A model generated the notes under the pieces. The model ran no database searches, was not told the origin of the DNA, and worked only from the letters and a program-made list of their open reading frames with translations. DNA of 64,000 nucleotides from positions 347,332 through 411,331 of the forward strand of contig CAJJDO010000098.1 in the NCBI GenBank assembly GCA_905183005.1, written 5' to 3'. A program made the translations under genes and the position numbers. The DNA is from Paramecium pentaurelia (lineage: Eukaryota > Ciliophora > Oligohymenophorea > Peniculida > Parameciidae). The stretch's first letter is position 1. Each line of letters begins with the position of its first letter. This document shows positions 10,514 to 22,639 of the stretch, piece after piece.

Positions 10514-13500
10514 ATGAACATTTCATAGTAATATGAAGAATAATAGAATTCAGAAAGAATTGACACTCAATTTCATAAATAGAATTAGAATCTTTTCAGA
10601 AGATAATTATCATAATATTAATTCAATAATACTTGGAAACTTAATGGATTCAATATAATTTTAATAGTTCTAAAATTTATATAAGCGATTACAAAATAAA
10701 CATTTACTACTTCATTTAAATTGTTAAATGGTCAATTTTTCAAATTACTTAAGGATAACACTGCAGATTACAATTATTATTTACATAGAGGATATTTTAC
10801 ATAAAATAAAGCTTAATCGTTTATGATTAAATTTGATCAAAAAGTGAACTTCTTATAATGTAATAATTTTTATTAAAATAGATTATAGAAGAAATTATTT
10901 AAAGAGAATAATGTAGTTTATTTTATTTGAACCAGATGACACAATAATTATAGTGTGGAATATTTATCTACTTTGTATAGTTACAATAAATGTATTTTAT
11001 GTTTCATTACGATTATCATTTGTTGAAATTGTTGAAATGGAATGGTAATTAAAAGATTTCATTTTTGAATAATTACCTAGTTATTCATTCTTATTAGAAA
11101 TTATTATTAAGTTTAATACTTGTATTTATAGTAAAGGAGTACTTATTAAAAATAGAAAAAGATTAATAAAAAGATATCTTAAAAGAGAATTTTTAATTGA
11201 TTTAGTATTAATAATACCATTTTTTATTGGAAGATAATTTGATTTTATATATTTAGATCTTGTTATTATCTTGAAAGTATTTTAAATATCCAAATTAACT
11301 AATTCTTTATTCAATCGTTTGGAATTGACATAACAACAAACAACTGTTTTTGAATTAGTTAAACTAATGTAATAAACAATTAATAATAGAGTTTTTTTAT
11401 ACTATTATGTGCTCATTTCTCAGCTTGTATTTGGCATAAACTAGGAGTATGGGGAGATTGGGGAAATAAAAATACAGTAACATGGTTAATAAAAGAATAA
11501 TTATATAATTCAATGTGGATTGATAGATATGTAGTATCATTTTATTGGAGTATAGTTACTATGACAACTATTGGTTATGGTGATATTATTCCTGTAAATT
11601 TAACAGAAAGGATATTTTGTATAATAATGACATTGATATCTACAGCAACATTTGCTTATTCAGTTAATAGTATTGGATAAATATTTTAAGATATGTCTAA
11701 ACAATCTGTTTAATTTAAAACAAATATGAATAGTTTAAATAAATTCTTAAAAAATTAGAAAGTATCAACTTCATTACAAATAAAATTTAGAAGATATTTT
11801 GAATATTTTTGGAGTAAACCTTCATAAGAAGTAATATAATTTTAAGATTAAATTCCATAATAATTAAAAGATCAAATGATTGTTGATATAAATATTAAAT
11901 TACTAAAATAATTAGATTTATTTAAATAATTTAGTAATAGTTTACTTAATACATTATGTTTATAATTTAAAGAATTATAATTATAACCAGATGAATATCT
12001 ATTTAAATCAAATTAGAGATCAGAAAAATTATATATTTTAGTAAATGGATAAATTGATTTACATGTAATCATTAATAAAAAAAAGAGAATTTTAGAAAAA
12101 TTAAAGACTTTATGTTTAGTAGGTCAATTAAATTTTATTCTCAATAAAGAATACAATTATGAAGCAATGGCTACAAAAAATACAAAAATATTAGCAATTG
12201 ATAGATAAACTTTAATTGATAATATAAAATAGAATGAAATTGATTATGTATAATATTATTAATATAAAAAGGAAATTTATAAAAATTTTGAAGAAGATAT
12301 TAGAATATAAAAATAATATGGTAAAATTTCAATTATATGTTCAATATGTAGAAAATCAAAACATTTTGTTCTTGATTGTCCTCTACTTTTTGGAGGTATA
12401 AATAGAACAAAAGTATTATATTAATTGAGACATAATTTACCTTAAGATAGAATTTATAAGTTAAGGAATAATGAAGATAGAAGAATATAAACAAAAAAAC
12501 ATCATTTTCTTGTTATGGAAAGTGTAATATAATATATAATAAAGAATGATGAGATTTGTAATTTAGAGGGAATTAAAGAATGTAAATATTATATACATCC
12601 TAGAATTACAAGTAGCCATTAAATAATAATTATAATATGAAGAAAAAATGTCTAATAATTAAAGTAACTAATTCACTAAATAATTATCATAATTACCAAA
12701 TATTCCATCTTCTATTAATTGTATATCTCTTCGTAATATTCAGACCAATAAGGTTTTATAAGACAATTAGAATCAAGAAGAGCCTAAAGAAGAAATTAAT
12801 TAAGTTGGAACTTTGAGTAAACCATAAGATTTTAGATTATTAACAAACTTAAATAATTAAGAAATATCACCTATTTTAGAAGAACCATAAACTAAGGAAG
12901 AAAGATCAGATGAAATTAATAATAATGAATAATTACCTTAAATAGAGAAATAATAGAATTCTATTTAACCTTCTAATCAAAATACTGATACAAAAGAAAC
13001 ATAATAAAGAATGGTAAAGAAAAGGAATTCAATTAGATAGAAATTTGATAGAAAATAAACAGATTAAGGTGATATTATAAAAAATAGATAACATTAATTT
13101 AAAAGATTATTTACTGAAAAAGAAGATAATTATGATAGAAAATCTAAATTTTCTGGATTTAATAATTAATTAATTATATCTCAATAATACAAAAAGAATC
13201 CATTAGGATAATTGACTATAAAAAGAAAATAAAGTATCTAAGATTATATATAATAAAATGAAAAGACTTAAGAAATTCCATCAAATAAATAGAATAAAGT
13301 AGATGAATTATCTTTTGATTTAGAATATTCTAAAAGTCAACTTTCAATTAAAAATAACAATTTTAAACAACATTAAGAAATTTATTAAATGGATTAAGAT
13401 AATAATAATTAAAAATCATTTAATAAAATATACACAAAAGTGTTTGATAAAGATAATAATAATATTGAAGATGAAAATTATATAATAAATTAATATTAAG

Positions 13501-14050
13501 ATGATGATAATTAAAGAAATACTGATAGATAGGTTGGATTTCAAGATAATACTTAAAATTAAATTTAACATTTACCATAATAAGATATTAAATTAATGGA
13601 TTAAAGTATGATGGTTTAATTTGAAAAGATTAAATAAAAGGAGGAGCAGATATAACAATAATATAGGGATAGATAATAAACAATTAATACAAATAATAAA
13701 GAAAGTAAAGAAATACATAATTAAAATATACAAAGAGGATTAGCTATTAAAGTAACTTCTGATGATTCTTCAGATGAAGATATTAATGGATAAAAATTAA
13801 TGAGAGGATAATATCTTGAAATATTTAAAGATTTTGAAATAATAAAAGAATTTAAATGTTATTATCCACATAATAATATAAATTAAGTGATATTTTAGGT
13901 ATTAATTTATAATTCTAAATTTAGTTATATAAGAATGATTTTAATTCATAATAAAATCTTATGAAGAAAAGAAAACTTAAAAAATAAGATACAATAATGA
14001 ATTTACTTAAATAAACATAACATTTAATGCGAAAAAGTTAATAATAATGA
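10514..14050 (+). CDS. Cyclic-nucleotide-gated/EAG-type K+ channel with CCHC knuckle and long Q/N-rich tail
   Basis: Five exons (introns 10860-10881, 11369-11391, 12612-12642, 13899-13924) give 1144 residues. The order is: N-terminal domain; pre-S1 motif (ILFEPDDTIIIVWNIY) and S1; S2-S4 segments including IDLVLIIPFF; S5 with CAHFSACIWHKLG; pore TMTTIGYGDI, a K+-type filter; S6; C-linker; and a cNMP-binding fold (LYILVNGQIDLHV) lacking an obvious full phosphate-binding cassette. A CCHC zinc knuckle (CSICRKSKHFVLDC, 12338-12379) follows. The 31-nt third intron removes an in-frame TGA and links to a 400-residue low-complexity tail that ends in a compact motif (YYPHNNINQVIFQLYKN). Such channels set membrane potential and ciliary beating in Paramecium. 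If intron 3 is wrong, the tail would be a separate gene starting at ATG 12648. Confidence 0.8.
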
Positions 14051-14104
14051 TTGTATAAATAAATAATTTAGAATATACTTTTAGAAAATAATAATTTATT
14101 CTTT

Positions 14105-16321
14105 TCATTATTATTAATAATCTAATTTTCTAATCTATATTTCTTTAGATTTATCATCCCATGTTATTAGCAATTCTCCTGTTTCACTAATTTAACCAAA
14201 TATACTTTTAGTACCAAAATCTATAAATTATATTAAATTAATTTCATCATTTAATTACACATTCAAAAAATTAATTGAAGTTCCATTTTTATTTATAAGT
14301 AATTACTTTTTCTAAATATATTATTAAGGAAATAGATAATTACAATTATTTCCATTCTTTACTTCTATATTCTTTATTTTAGTATACCTTCTAGTTATAT
14401 TATCTACTTCATATAAATACATAGATTTTGATGAATTTGGTTAAAATGCAAATATATTATCATTTAAAAAACATAATCTATATCCAGATTATTCCAATCT
14501 TATTTATTAAATTACATTCCATTTACATTAAATTGAATCTGAATTTTCTATAATTAAAATTGATTTATCATCACCACATGAAATTAATTATTTTTAAGTA
14601 TTATTCAAACTCAATCCTGATACATTACTAGTATGAACTGCTATTGTTTATGAACAATTCCATCCATTTTTATTAATCCAAAATTTTATTGTAGTATCAT
14701 CACTACCTGATATAATTAAATCTTAATTTTGATTCAAAATTAAACAATATATAAAACTTGAATGACCTTAAAGTGTTTATTAACAATACCATTATAATTA
14801 TTAATTTCTATTCCATATTTTAATTGATTAATCACAACTACCAGATATAATTGAATTAGATTTATTCATGAAATTTAAAGTGAATATAGCATTTTGATGT
14901 TCATTTAAGATTTATAATAATTTGTTTGTTTCTTACTTTAATTCAAAGATATTAATTAATGAATTAGAACCAGCTGCAATTAATGAACAATCTGAATTTA
15001 TTGCAATTGCATAACAATATTCACTTTATTAAATAGAAAGCTTATCTAATTTAGTATATTTAAATGATTAAATATTTTATTAAACTTTTTATTATCTTTA
15101 AAGTCTTTAAAATATTTAAATTTACCCATATGATACTTCTAATTTAAGTTATGATGTTTTAGATTTCTTAATACATTTGTTATTAATTTGTTAAATCATA
15201 TTATCAAATTCATTATTTTTTATGAATAATTCTTAAAATTCTATATTAAAATCTTCATTCCATTTATCAAATTCAGTTTTTATTAATTCTTATTATTTAT
15301 TGATATAATTAGAGTGACTTATATCATCTGCAATTTAATTTACTTCTATTATTGATAATGTAGACCAATTAAGTTATTTTAGTTTATTTTAATAGGAAAT
15401 ATTATTAAAAAATATTTCTGTATTTTTATCTATTTAGTTAATCTTAAAGTTAAGAAAATTAGATACATTTTATTTGAAATCTATACTTAATTTATTTAAT
15501 TCTTATTTTTTATTTAAGATTTTTAATTTATATTCATTATATTAATTCAACAATTACATTTAGAAATTAAATAGAATTTATTCAAATTATTTCATTGTTA
15601 TATAATTTGTGGGATATTATGCAATACAATTAACACAATTAATTCTGTTTTTTGCTTTTTAATTTTAATTTATATCTACCATTATAATTTATTAACCAAT
15701 ATGATCTTAACATATTAAATTAATATTTTATTAATTTTATATATTAGAATTCATCAAATTTAAATCATTTATTTATTTATTTGAATATATTTGAAATCCA
15801 ATTCTAATTTTTTCTACAAGTTCTTAGTATTCTTTAATAGAATTTTAATTATTTGATATAAAGCTTAAATGTTTTAAAAAGAACTATTTATTTTCTTTAA
15901 AATTAAATTAAGATTTTTAAATATCTTAATATTATTATATAAATTAACTAATATCTTTTGTTTATAGACATTAAATTTCATTAATATACTTGGTTTAATA
16001 ATCCTAAAACATTTTGATTTATTAAATAATGAAATCAATATATTTATCAATTGATGTCTAAATCTGCTATTTTAATAACAATAGATTTTCTTTCAGATTT
16101 ATCAATTATTCAATATTATTTTATACTTCTTTAGTTTTATCATTTATTAATGATGTCTTGAATTTTATTAATTATTATTCTGCATTATCAATTAAAATTA
16201 AATTTTATTTCATTGTTATTAGGCATTAAATACAAAGATTTTGATCATCTTAAACTTCACATTTATTTATTTAAAAGATAACCATTTAAGAATGGTTTTT
16301 GCACAAGTTACCATTTAACAT
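14105..16321 (-). CDS. Large WD40-repeat protein with N-terminal Cys/His cluster
   Basis: Single exon of 738 residues, ATG 16321-16319 to TGA 14107-14105. The N-terminus carries a B-box-like Cys/His set (NLCKNHSQ...KCEVQDDQNLCIQCL). Residues 50-400 are helical, N/Q-rich and predicted to include coiled coil. The C-terminal third holds WD40 units: YCYAIAINSDCSLIAAGS, FTLNFMNKSNSIISGSCDQS, IIWN-type strand ends (IKIWNRN), a GH..IYCLI...ISGSDDTTIKFW unit, and a final GEFLM-like unit ending TWDDKSKEIQIRKLDY. It belongs to a large Paramecium family with the same layout; function is unknown, probably a protein-binding scaffold. It is tail-to-tail with the channel gene, 54 bp apart. Confidence 0.8.
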
Positions 16322-16729
16322 ATATTTAATACTTATTAATTAAATTAATTCTCTTTTATTTTAATTATCCTTCAATATACAATTTATTATTTAAATTAAC
16401 TAAATTTTCTTAATTTAAGTTATTCTATAAAAATGTATATTTTAATAATAAACTATATGTAAATATAATGATAAAAACTAAAATCTTTAAAGAACATAGA
16501 ATAATTTATTAATTATTAAAGAGAAACTAATAAATGATTATAAGTAATTATATGTTTATAAATTCTATAATTCTTGTGTATTTGCAATTACTATTAATTA
16601 ATAAATTAATGTAACTCTTTTAAAAATTAACCTTATTATATAATTTTTAATGATATATTGATTCAAATCTAAATTAAAATGTCTGAAACTTTAAATTTAC
16701 ATTAAATTATAAAATAATTGTTCAAATTT
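16322..16729. other. Intergenic, nothing recognised
   Basis: About 400 bp of AT-rich sequence between the start of the WD40 gene and the end of the TPR gene. It must contain the promoter of the WD40 gene. No motif, ORF or RNA gene stands out. Confidence 0.5.
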
Positions 16730-19063
16730 TCATATCTGCTATGGATTTTATTTTTCTGTCTACATAATCAATTACGCTTTTTATTATAGCAATTGTGCTG
16801 CTTCAAAATTATTCATTTCTTTTAATGTATCAGCTTTAAAATTGAAAAATATTGAAACCTTTTTTTATCATATATTTTGGCTTAACTGATATCGTTAATG
16901 CATCATCAAATGATTTTATGGCTTCTAGCAATCTTCCCAAATTATGTAATGTTTCACCTATATTTAATAAATTAAATTACCTCTATATGCATGAGCTTCA
17001 TGCATATTTTAATTAATTTATATGGCCTTTTCAAATTATTATAATGCTTCTCTATATTTTTCAGCATTAAACAATTCCAAACCTACAGTAATAATTCATC
17101 AATTACCCTTATTATAATAAGTATATTCTTCACTTTAAGCCTTTTAATTTGTTGCATCTGAACTATGAATAGCTTCTGAATATTGATTTACTTTATTTAA
17201 GCATAAGGCTAAAAAAATATGATTAGAACTTACTTTTTTTTTTTTATGCTTAACTGTGTTTTGGTGAAATTCTTAGAGTAATTTCAAAGTATTTTATTGC
17301 TTACTCATAATTCTATTTATGCATTAATGCAAGTCCTAAAATTTGATATATATATAAACAACCCATTTGATAATAACCATCTTCCATTTATGGACGCATT
17401 TTAATAGAGTTTTCGAAGGATACAATAGCCTCATCCCACTAATTAATAGCTAATAAGGATATTCCTGTTGTTATATATTTAAGTATATACCTTAAAGTAG
17501 ATAAGCTTCATAATTTGGTTCAATTTAAAGTGATATACAATAATTATGTAAAGCTTCTTCATATCTCTTTAATTGATTTAAAGCAACACCTTTTAAAATA
17601 TATGGTTAATAACTCAATGGATCTATATCCATGATTAATTCACTACATTCAAGAGCTTCTTAATTTCTATTGGTCTTTATTAATGTTTTACCTAGTAAAT
17701 AATTAGAATATAAAATAGTACATTTTAAAATATTTTATTAAATGTTAAATGGATCTTTTTCAAGAGATTTATCACATTCTTCCAAAACTTTTTAATATTC
17801 ATCATCATAATAAGTAATCACTTCAGCATCTAATACAAAATTTTAGTCTAAATATTATAATTTAATAATATTTACTTTGATCTTATGCACTTACAATAAC
17901 ATTTTTATATTATTCCCATTCTAGATCTGTGAGTTTTATTTATGGATGAGGATTATTTTTATACCTTAATTTATAAATTATAAATTTACTTAGGGTTTTT
18001 GTTGATAGCTGTTTGGAGTTACTATTCAAATTTTTGTTTAATTATTTCAGATTGAGATCCATTACTCTTATTTTATATTTACCTTTACTCCAAATTTTAT
18101 TCTAATTAATAATAAAAGAAAAGAATACCTGAAAATTATGCCATTGATTATGTGATTGGATTTTGAGGAACTTAAAATATTGGTGGTTATTTAGAACTAG
18201 GATTAGATTTTTAATATGGATTTATTATTGATGGCGTATTTTCTGTATAAAAATGTTGTAATGTTTATTAATAAGCATTGCTTATAGGATCTTAGGGTGT
18301 CTATAAAGGATACTTTTAGTCTTCAAATTTTTAAGTTTGTTCTTAATTACCAAAAGAAATAGATGTATATTTATCCTTTGGCTTTTATGATTCATTATTT
18401 TATTTTTAATAAGTTATTTCATCCTCTTAATTATTTAATGTTTAAATTTCTTCTTTTTTCTCTTCTTAAATATTAACTTAAATTTCTTAATCTAATTTTA
18501 TATTTTAATATATTTACTTTTCATCTCAACCTTTTAAATATTATCAGTGTTTTATGATTATTATTTTAATGTATTAGATATTTATGGAATTCCCAATGTA
18601 TTTAATGTTTATAAAATATTATCTAATTATTCTAATATCAATTCTATTAAATATAAAATATTGGTTTACTTTAATTGGATTAATTTTGATCTTAGATATT
18701 CTTTAATAATTATATGTTAGCTAAACAATTTTAATATTCCTTTTCTTTCAAATTCTTTTCTAACTCATCAAATTTTTCATTTCCAATATTTTTAGATTAA
18801 CTTAATTATTCACATTTAGTTTATATAGATTTTAATTTATTGTTCACTTCATCATTTTATCCAGTTTATTATTGTTTATTATTTTACAATATTTTATATA
18901 TTTGTTTAAATGTTTTACAATCCTCCTCATGATCTCCATGTTTATCCCAACTACACTTTAAACAGAATTAAACATTCTGTTGACAATTTTTATTTATACA
19001 GAATCCAATAATCTCTTCCTCATCATGTCCATCATAATGACAAAGAAACTCAGGTTCATCCAT
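16730..19063 (-). CDS. Zinc-finger (B-box-like) plus TPR protein
   Basis: ATG 19063-19061, TGA 16732-16730, with about eleven introns of 22-28 nt. The N-terminus (LCHYDGHDEEEIIGFCINKNC, split as C..H....C....C) continues with QFCLKCSWDKHGDHEEDC, a Cys/His pattern like a B-box. A Q/N/P-rich linker follows (about residues 80-260), then several TPR units: EEALHNYCISLQIEPNYEAY, WDEAIVSFENSIKMRPQMED, YEQAIKYFEITLRISPKHSQ, YREALQQFEKAIQINQNMHE, LLEAIKSFDDALTISVKPKY. Function is not known; the domains suggest a protein-interaction adaptor. The two halves are joined by a proposed 22-nt intron near 18085-18110; without it they would be two adjacent genes, the second starting MDLNLKQLNK. Confidence 0.7.
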
Positions 19064-19700
19064 TATCTATTTATAAATATTATTACAATTTTACTTTATT
19101 ATTATTCAATAATTTAGTAAATATATATTTTCTATATATTCCTACTCTATAAATATTATAATTATTACATATATCCCAATATTATTAGAATATTCAAAAT
19201 AGATAATTTTATATTATATCCTTTCCAAGCTAACAAACTAAATTTTCAATATCTAAATATATTATTCTTTCGAAATTCAAATCTCTTTAAATTTCTATCC
19301 AATAGTATTATCTATTGAAATTATACTTTTATTCTAAATAATTATTCAACTAACCACCAAGATCTTTGCATTTTTACTTACTTATTTCTAAAATTATAAT
19401 TACTATACATAATTAAATTAAGTCAATTTAGATATATATAGTAATTTATTATTTTTATATGATAGATTTTTTAATGTTTATGAATGATATATCATATAAA
19501 TATTTAAGTTATATAAATGAATATATCAATAAAAGATTTATATTTTAATACATTATTCATCAATTTAATTTCTGTATTGTATATTATTTTAAGAATTTTA
19601 AATTCTGTATGGGTGTAAAATTAAATAGTTATTTAATTAATAAAATTCATCTATTTTTGTATTATAAAATTCTATTAATTAAGATGTATTCACTTTTACA
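19064..19700. other. Intergenic, nothing recognised
   Basis: About 640 bp of very AT-rich sequence upstream of the zinc-finger/TPR gene. No ORF on either strand reads like protein. It probably holds that gene's promoter. Confidence 0.45.
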
Positions 19701-20390
19701 ATGGCTATCAATAAGGATAACAAAATCCTGATTACTTCCTAACTGAAATTTGCCAAAACATTTCAATTTAAATAATGATAACTTAAAACAATGTAATTAT
19801 TTTAGCCTAATGAATGATATATTACATTTTTCAAGAAGAATTCCTAATTTATAAATGATTCCAAAGATTATACAATAATTATATCCTTCTAATCTCCTAT
19901 CCTAACCAAAATACTTAATGAAATTAAAAATTCATTAAGGCTCTTTCTTCTGCTTACTAATATGTCTTAATTGTGAAAATATAATCATTTCTGGAAATTT
20001 AGATTTTACTTTCAAATTTTGGTCTTAACATTCTAAAAGGTCCTACTAGTAAACTATTAATTCAGAAACTGCATGGATCAAAGGAATATCAATAAATTCA
20101 GATGGAAATTAATTAATATGTTGAGCATTAGATTAATCTATCATTGTGATTTCCATATTTAAATCTAATAAACTTTAATTTTGAAACAGTATGTATCTGT
20201 GAAGTTTAATCAAAATAATCAGTATATTTTATTTGATTCATTAAAAGATATTTATGGAACATTAAGTAAGAATGGAGAATCCTTATTTATATGGGATAGT
20301 TATTCATAGAAAATTCAAATAAAGGAAATCTAATTGAATTCACGTAAATATAAATTTTATTTGTAAGGAAATTCTATTTTTTTTGTATTA
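19701..20390 (+). pseudogene. WD40 gene relic
   Basis: The + strand keeps short stretches of the local WD40 family but in several frames and with in-frame TGA. AINKDNKILITSQLKFAKTF is the family's AINKDN..L strand; it is followed by TGA, then YITFFKKNSQFINDSKDYTI. Near the end KNGESLFIWDSYSQKIQIK matches the final unit (GEFL.TWD..SKEIQIRK) seen in the neighbouring WD40 genes. The intervening repeats are mostly lost or unreadable. The relic sits immediately upstream of an intact WD40 gene on the same strand, consistent with decay of one tandem copy. Confidence 0.65.
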
Positions 20391-20503
20391 AGATTTTGAG
20401 AAGGTTATAAGTTATTAATAAAGATTTCAATTAGAATGAATTCAATCAATTTTCTTTATTTATTAATCTAATTATTTTTATTATTTCTTAATTCTATTAT
20501 TAA

Positions 20504-21964
20504 ATGGATTTTCGATGTAATTAGGTGGATCATCAAAATTTAAAAGTAATTGGCTTTTGTCTAGACCCTGAATGTCAATAACAAAGACTTTATTGTCATT
20601 ATTGTTTGAATAATCACTCTTAACATTAAAATAAAACAAAGCCTTTAGAATTGTTGACTGAATGGATTAATGAAAAAGTCTCAAGTCTTAAAGTTATATA
20701 GGGATAAATTTAGGATTGCAAATCATACCTTTAAACTTTAATTGATGTATTTATACCTTATTCAAATACAAATGTTGAAAATATAGGAATTTCTGAACTT
20801 AGTAATAAGATTAAAGGTGTTAGTTAAATAGAAGTATTTGAAAAATAGTATTAAGGACTACTGAAATAATCAATAGATTAAATAAAACTAATATCTGATC
20901 AAACAAAAGAAAATATTAAAAATCCAGGAAATTCCAAACAATTAAATAATACTTTAATATAAAAAAAAGAGTAATTGAACTCTCAATCATAATAAATTTA
21001 ACAATAAGAAAAACGATTTGCATATAATCTAGTTAATTAGAATTCATTTTAATAAACTGAAGGATGTCGTGCAATCGCTTTTAATAAAGATGATTCAATT
21101 GTTATAGCTACAAATGATAAAGCAATAAAGGTTTATAATCATGATAAAGGTAAATTGAGTTTAATATAAACCTTAAATGAACATAAAGAGAATGTTGTGA
21201 TATTAAATTTTATGTTGAAATCTGATAAGTTTGTATCTGGCAGTGTTGATTCCTCAATTATTATATGGTAATATAATTTTGGTTAATGGACTAAGTAACA
21301 ATAATTAACAGGACATACAAATTGTATACTATGTTTATTAGTAAATAATAAAGAAGATCTCATTATTTCAAGTAGTAAAGATAATACAATTAAATTTTGG
21401 ATTAAATAGAATGATAGTTGGTAATTTTAATAAACTATAAATGAACATACTAAAAGTGTGCATTCATTAAGCTTAAATGAATAATAAAATCAATTGATTT
21501 CTTGTTCATAAGATAAATAAATATTTGTTATATAAGAATTTGGTTAAAAATGGATAATTAAATAACGTATTGAATTAAATTAATATGGATATCGATTATG
21601 TTTCATAAATGATAATTAGTTTGTATTTTAACCTTATTGTGAAGAATTAATGTAAGTTTATGAATTTGATCAATATATATAATAGTACAAGAAGACTAAT
21701 GAAATTCCTGTTAAGTGTGGTTCATCTTCAGATACTAGTTATTTTCAATTATAGTATTTAAAATCAAAAAGTCTTCTATTTAATAAAAATGGAATGTTTA
21801 TTAATATATTAAGAAAGAAAGGAGATAATTAATTTTAAGTTGAATAATAGATTTCTTTTGAAGATCATGTTAATTTTGGATAAATAAGTTAAGATGGAAA
21901 TTATATGATAAATTGGGATATGGGTAAAAGGAGAATACAAATTAGAAAATATCAAGAATTATGA
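20504..21964 (+). CDS. WD40-repeat protein with N-terminal zinc-binding-like cluster
   Basis: Single exon of 486 residues, ATG 20504, TGA 21962-21964. The N-terminus is Cys/His-rich (FRCNQVDHQN, then GFCLDPECQQQRLYCHYC and NNHS), resembling a small zinc-binding module. A Q-rich helical stretch (about 60-180) precedes WD40 units: CRAIAFNKDDSIVIATNDKA, VSGSVDSSIIIW, LIISSSKDNTIKFWI, a degenerate LISCSQDKQIFVIQ, and a terminal NWDMGKRRIQIRKYQ. It shares architecture with the minus-strand WD40 genes here but is shorter. Function unknown. Confidence 0.8.
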
Positions 21965-22114
21965 TTAGTTTAAGAATTAAATAAAAATAAATTAAATATA
22001 TTCTTTTATTTTTATAAAGTATAAAATTACAATTTATTCCTTATTTAAGTATAATCTATATACTAACATAATAGATGATTAATTTAATCAATTAATAGAT
22101 AATATATAAATTAT

Positions 22115-22360
22115 CTTTAAATAAAATAGAAAAATATTGCCAACTTATTTTGATTGTATATCTCTTAAAACTAATTTTAATTAATGCCTAATAAGAATTA
22201 AAATTATCTTAAGGCTAAAGTTCTATTAATTTTTTTATATTTGCATTTAATTTGATTAAACTTTCTTCCATACCTTAACTTTAATTGACTTCTTAAAATA
22301 GTATGTGCTGTATGAATGCTTTCACTAGGTCTTCTGAAAACTTTTCTTAAGAGATTATTT
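22115..22360 (-). pseudogene. Short coding-like remnant, unidentified
   Basis: The minus strand has a TGA-free stretch with protein-like content (EKFSEDLVKAFIQHILFQEV, then MEESLIKLNANIKKLIELQP). No start upstream and no family assignment. It lies between the end of a WD40 gene and the end of a GTPase gene. It may be the last exon of a lost gene or a small gene whose first exon I could not place. Confidence 0.3.
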
Positions 22361-22639
22361 TTATTATATATAACCCTAAGTTAATTATAAAATATAACAT
22401 GTTTCAAAATTATAATAAAAAATATAATTAATTTAATTAATATTTGATATAAACTTTTATTAATAAATTGATAATATAAAATGAATAAAGAAAAGTTTAA
22501 TTTGTTGATTTTAGCTTAATAACATAATTTTATGGATTTTATCAAATTAACAATGTAAGATAAATATTAATAATCAAAGTATCTTTATTAAATTGATTTT
22601 TAAACAACATCATAAATAATTTATATTTTTGATTTATAA

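Larger units (their letters stand above)
6485..10558. repeat. Threefold overlapping duplication of the IFT88 3' region, joined by single N
   Basis: Segments 6485-7809, 7811-9327 and 9329-10558 overlap one another: copies 1 and 2 share 1325 bp, copies 2 and 3 share 1230 bp (8098-9327 against 9329-10558). The joins fall on single N characters at 7810 and 9328, not on any repeat or target-site motif. The copies differ by scattered substitutions. The simplest reading is that allelic or ohnologous contigs were laid end to end by the scaffolder. A true tandem duplication with two truncated copies is the alternative. Confidence 0.8.

Noticed and set aside
12648..14050. Separate Q/N-rich gene starting at ATG 12648
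   Set aside because: A 31-nt GT...AG intron joins it in frame to the channel, and the tail ends in a motif that fits the channel family, so one gene is more economical.
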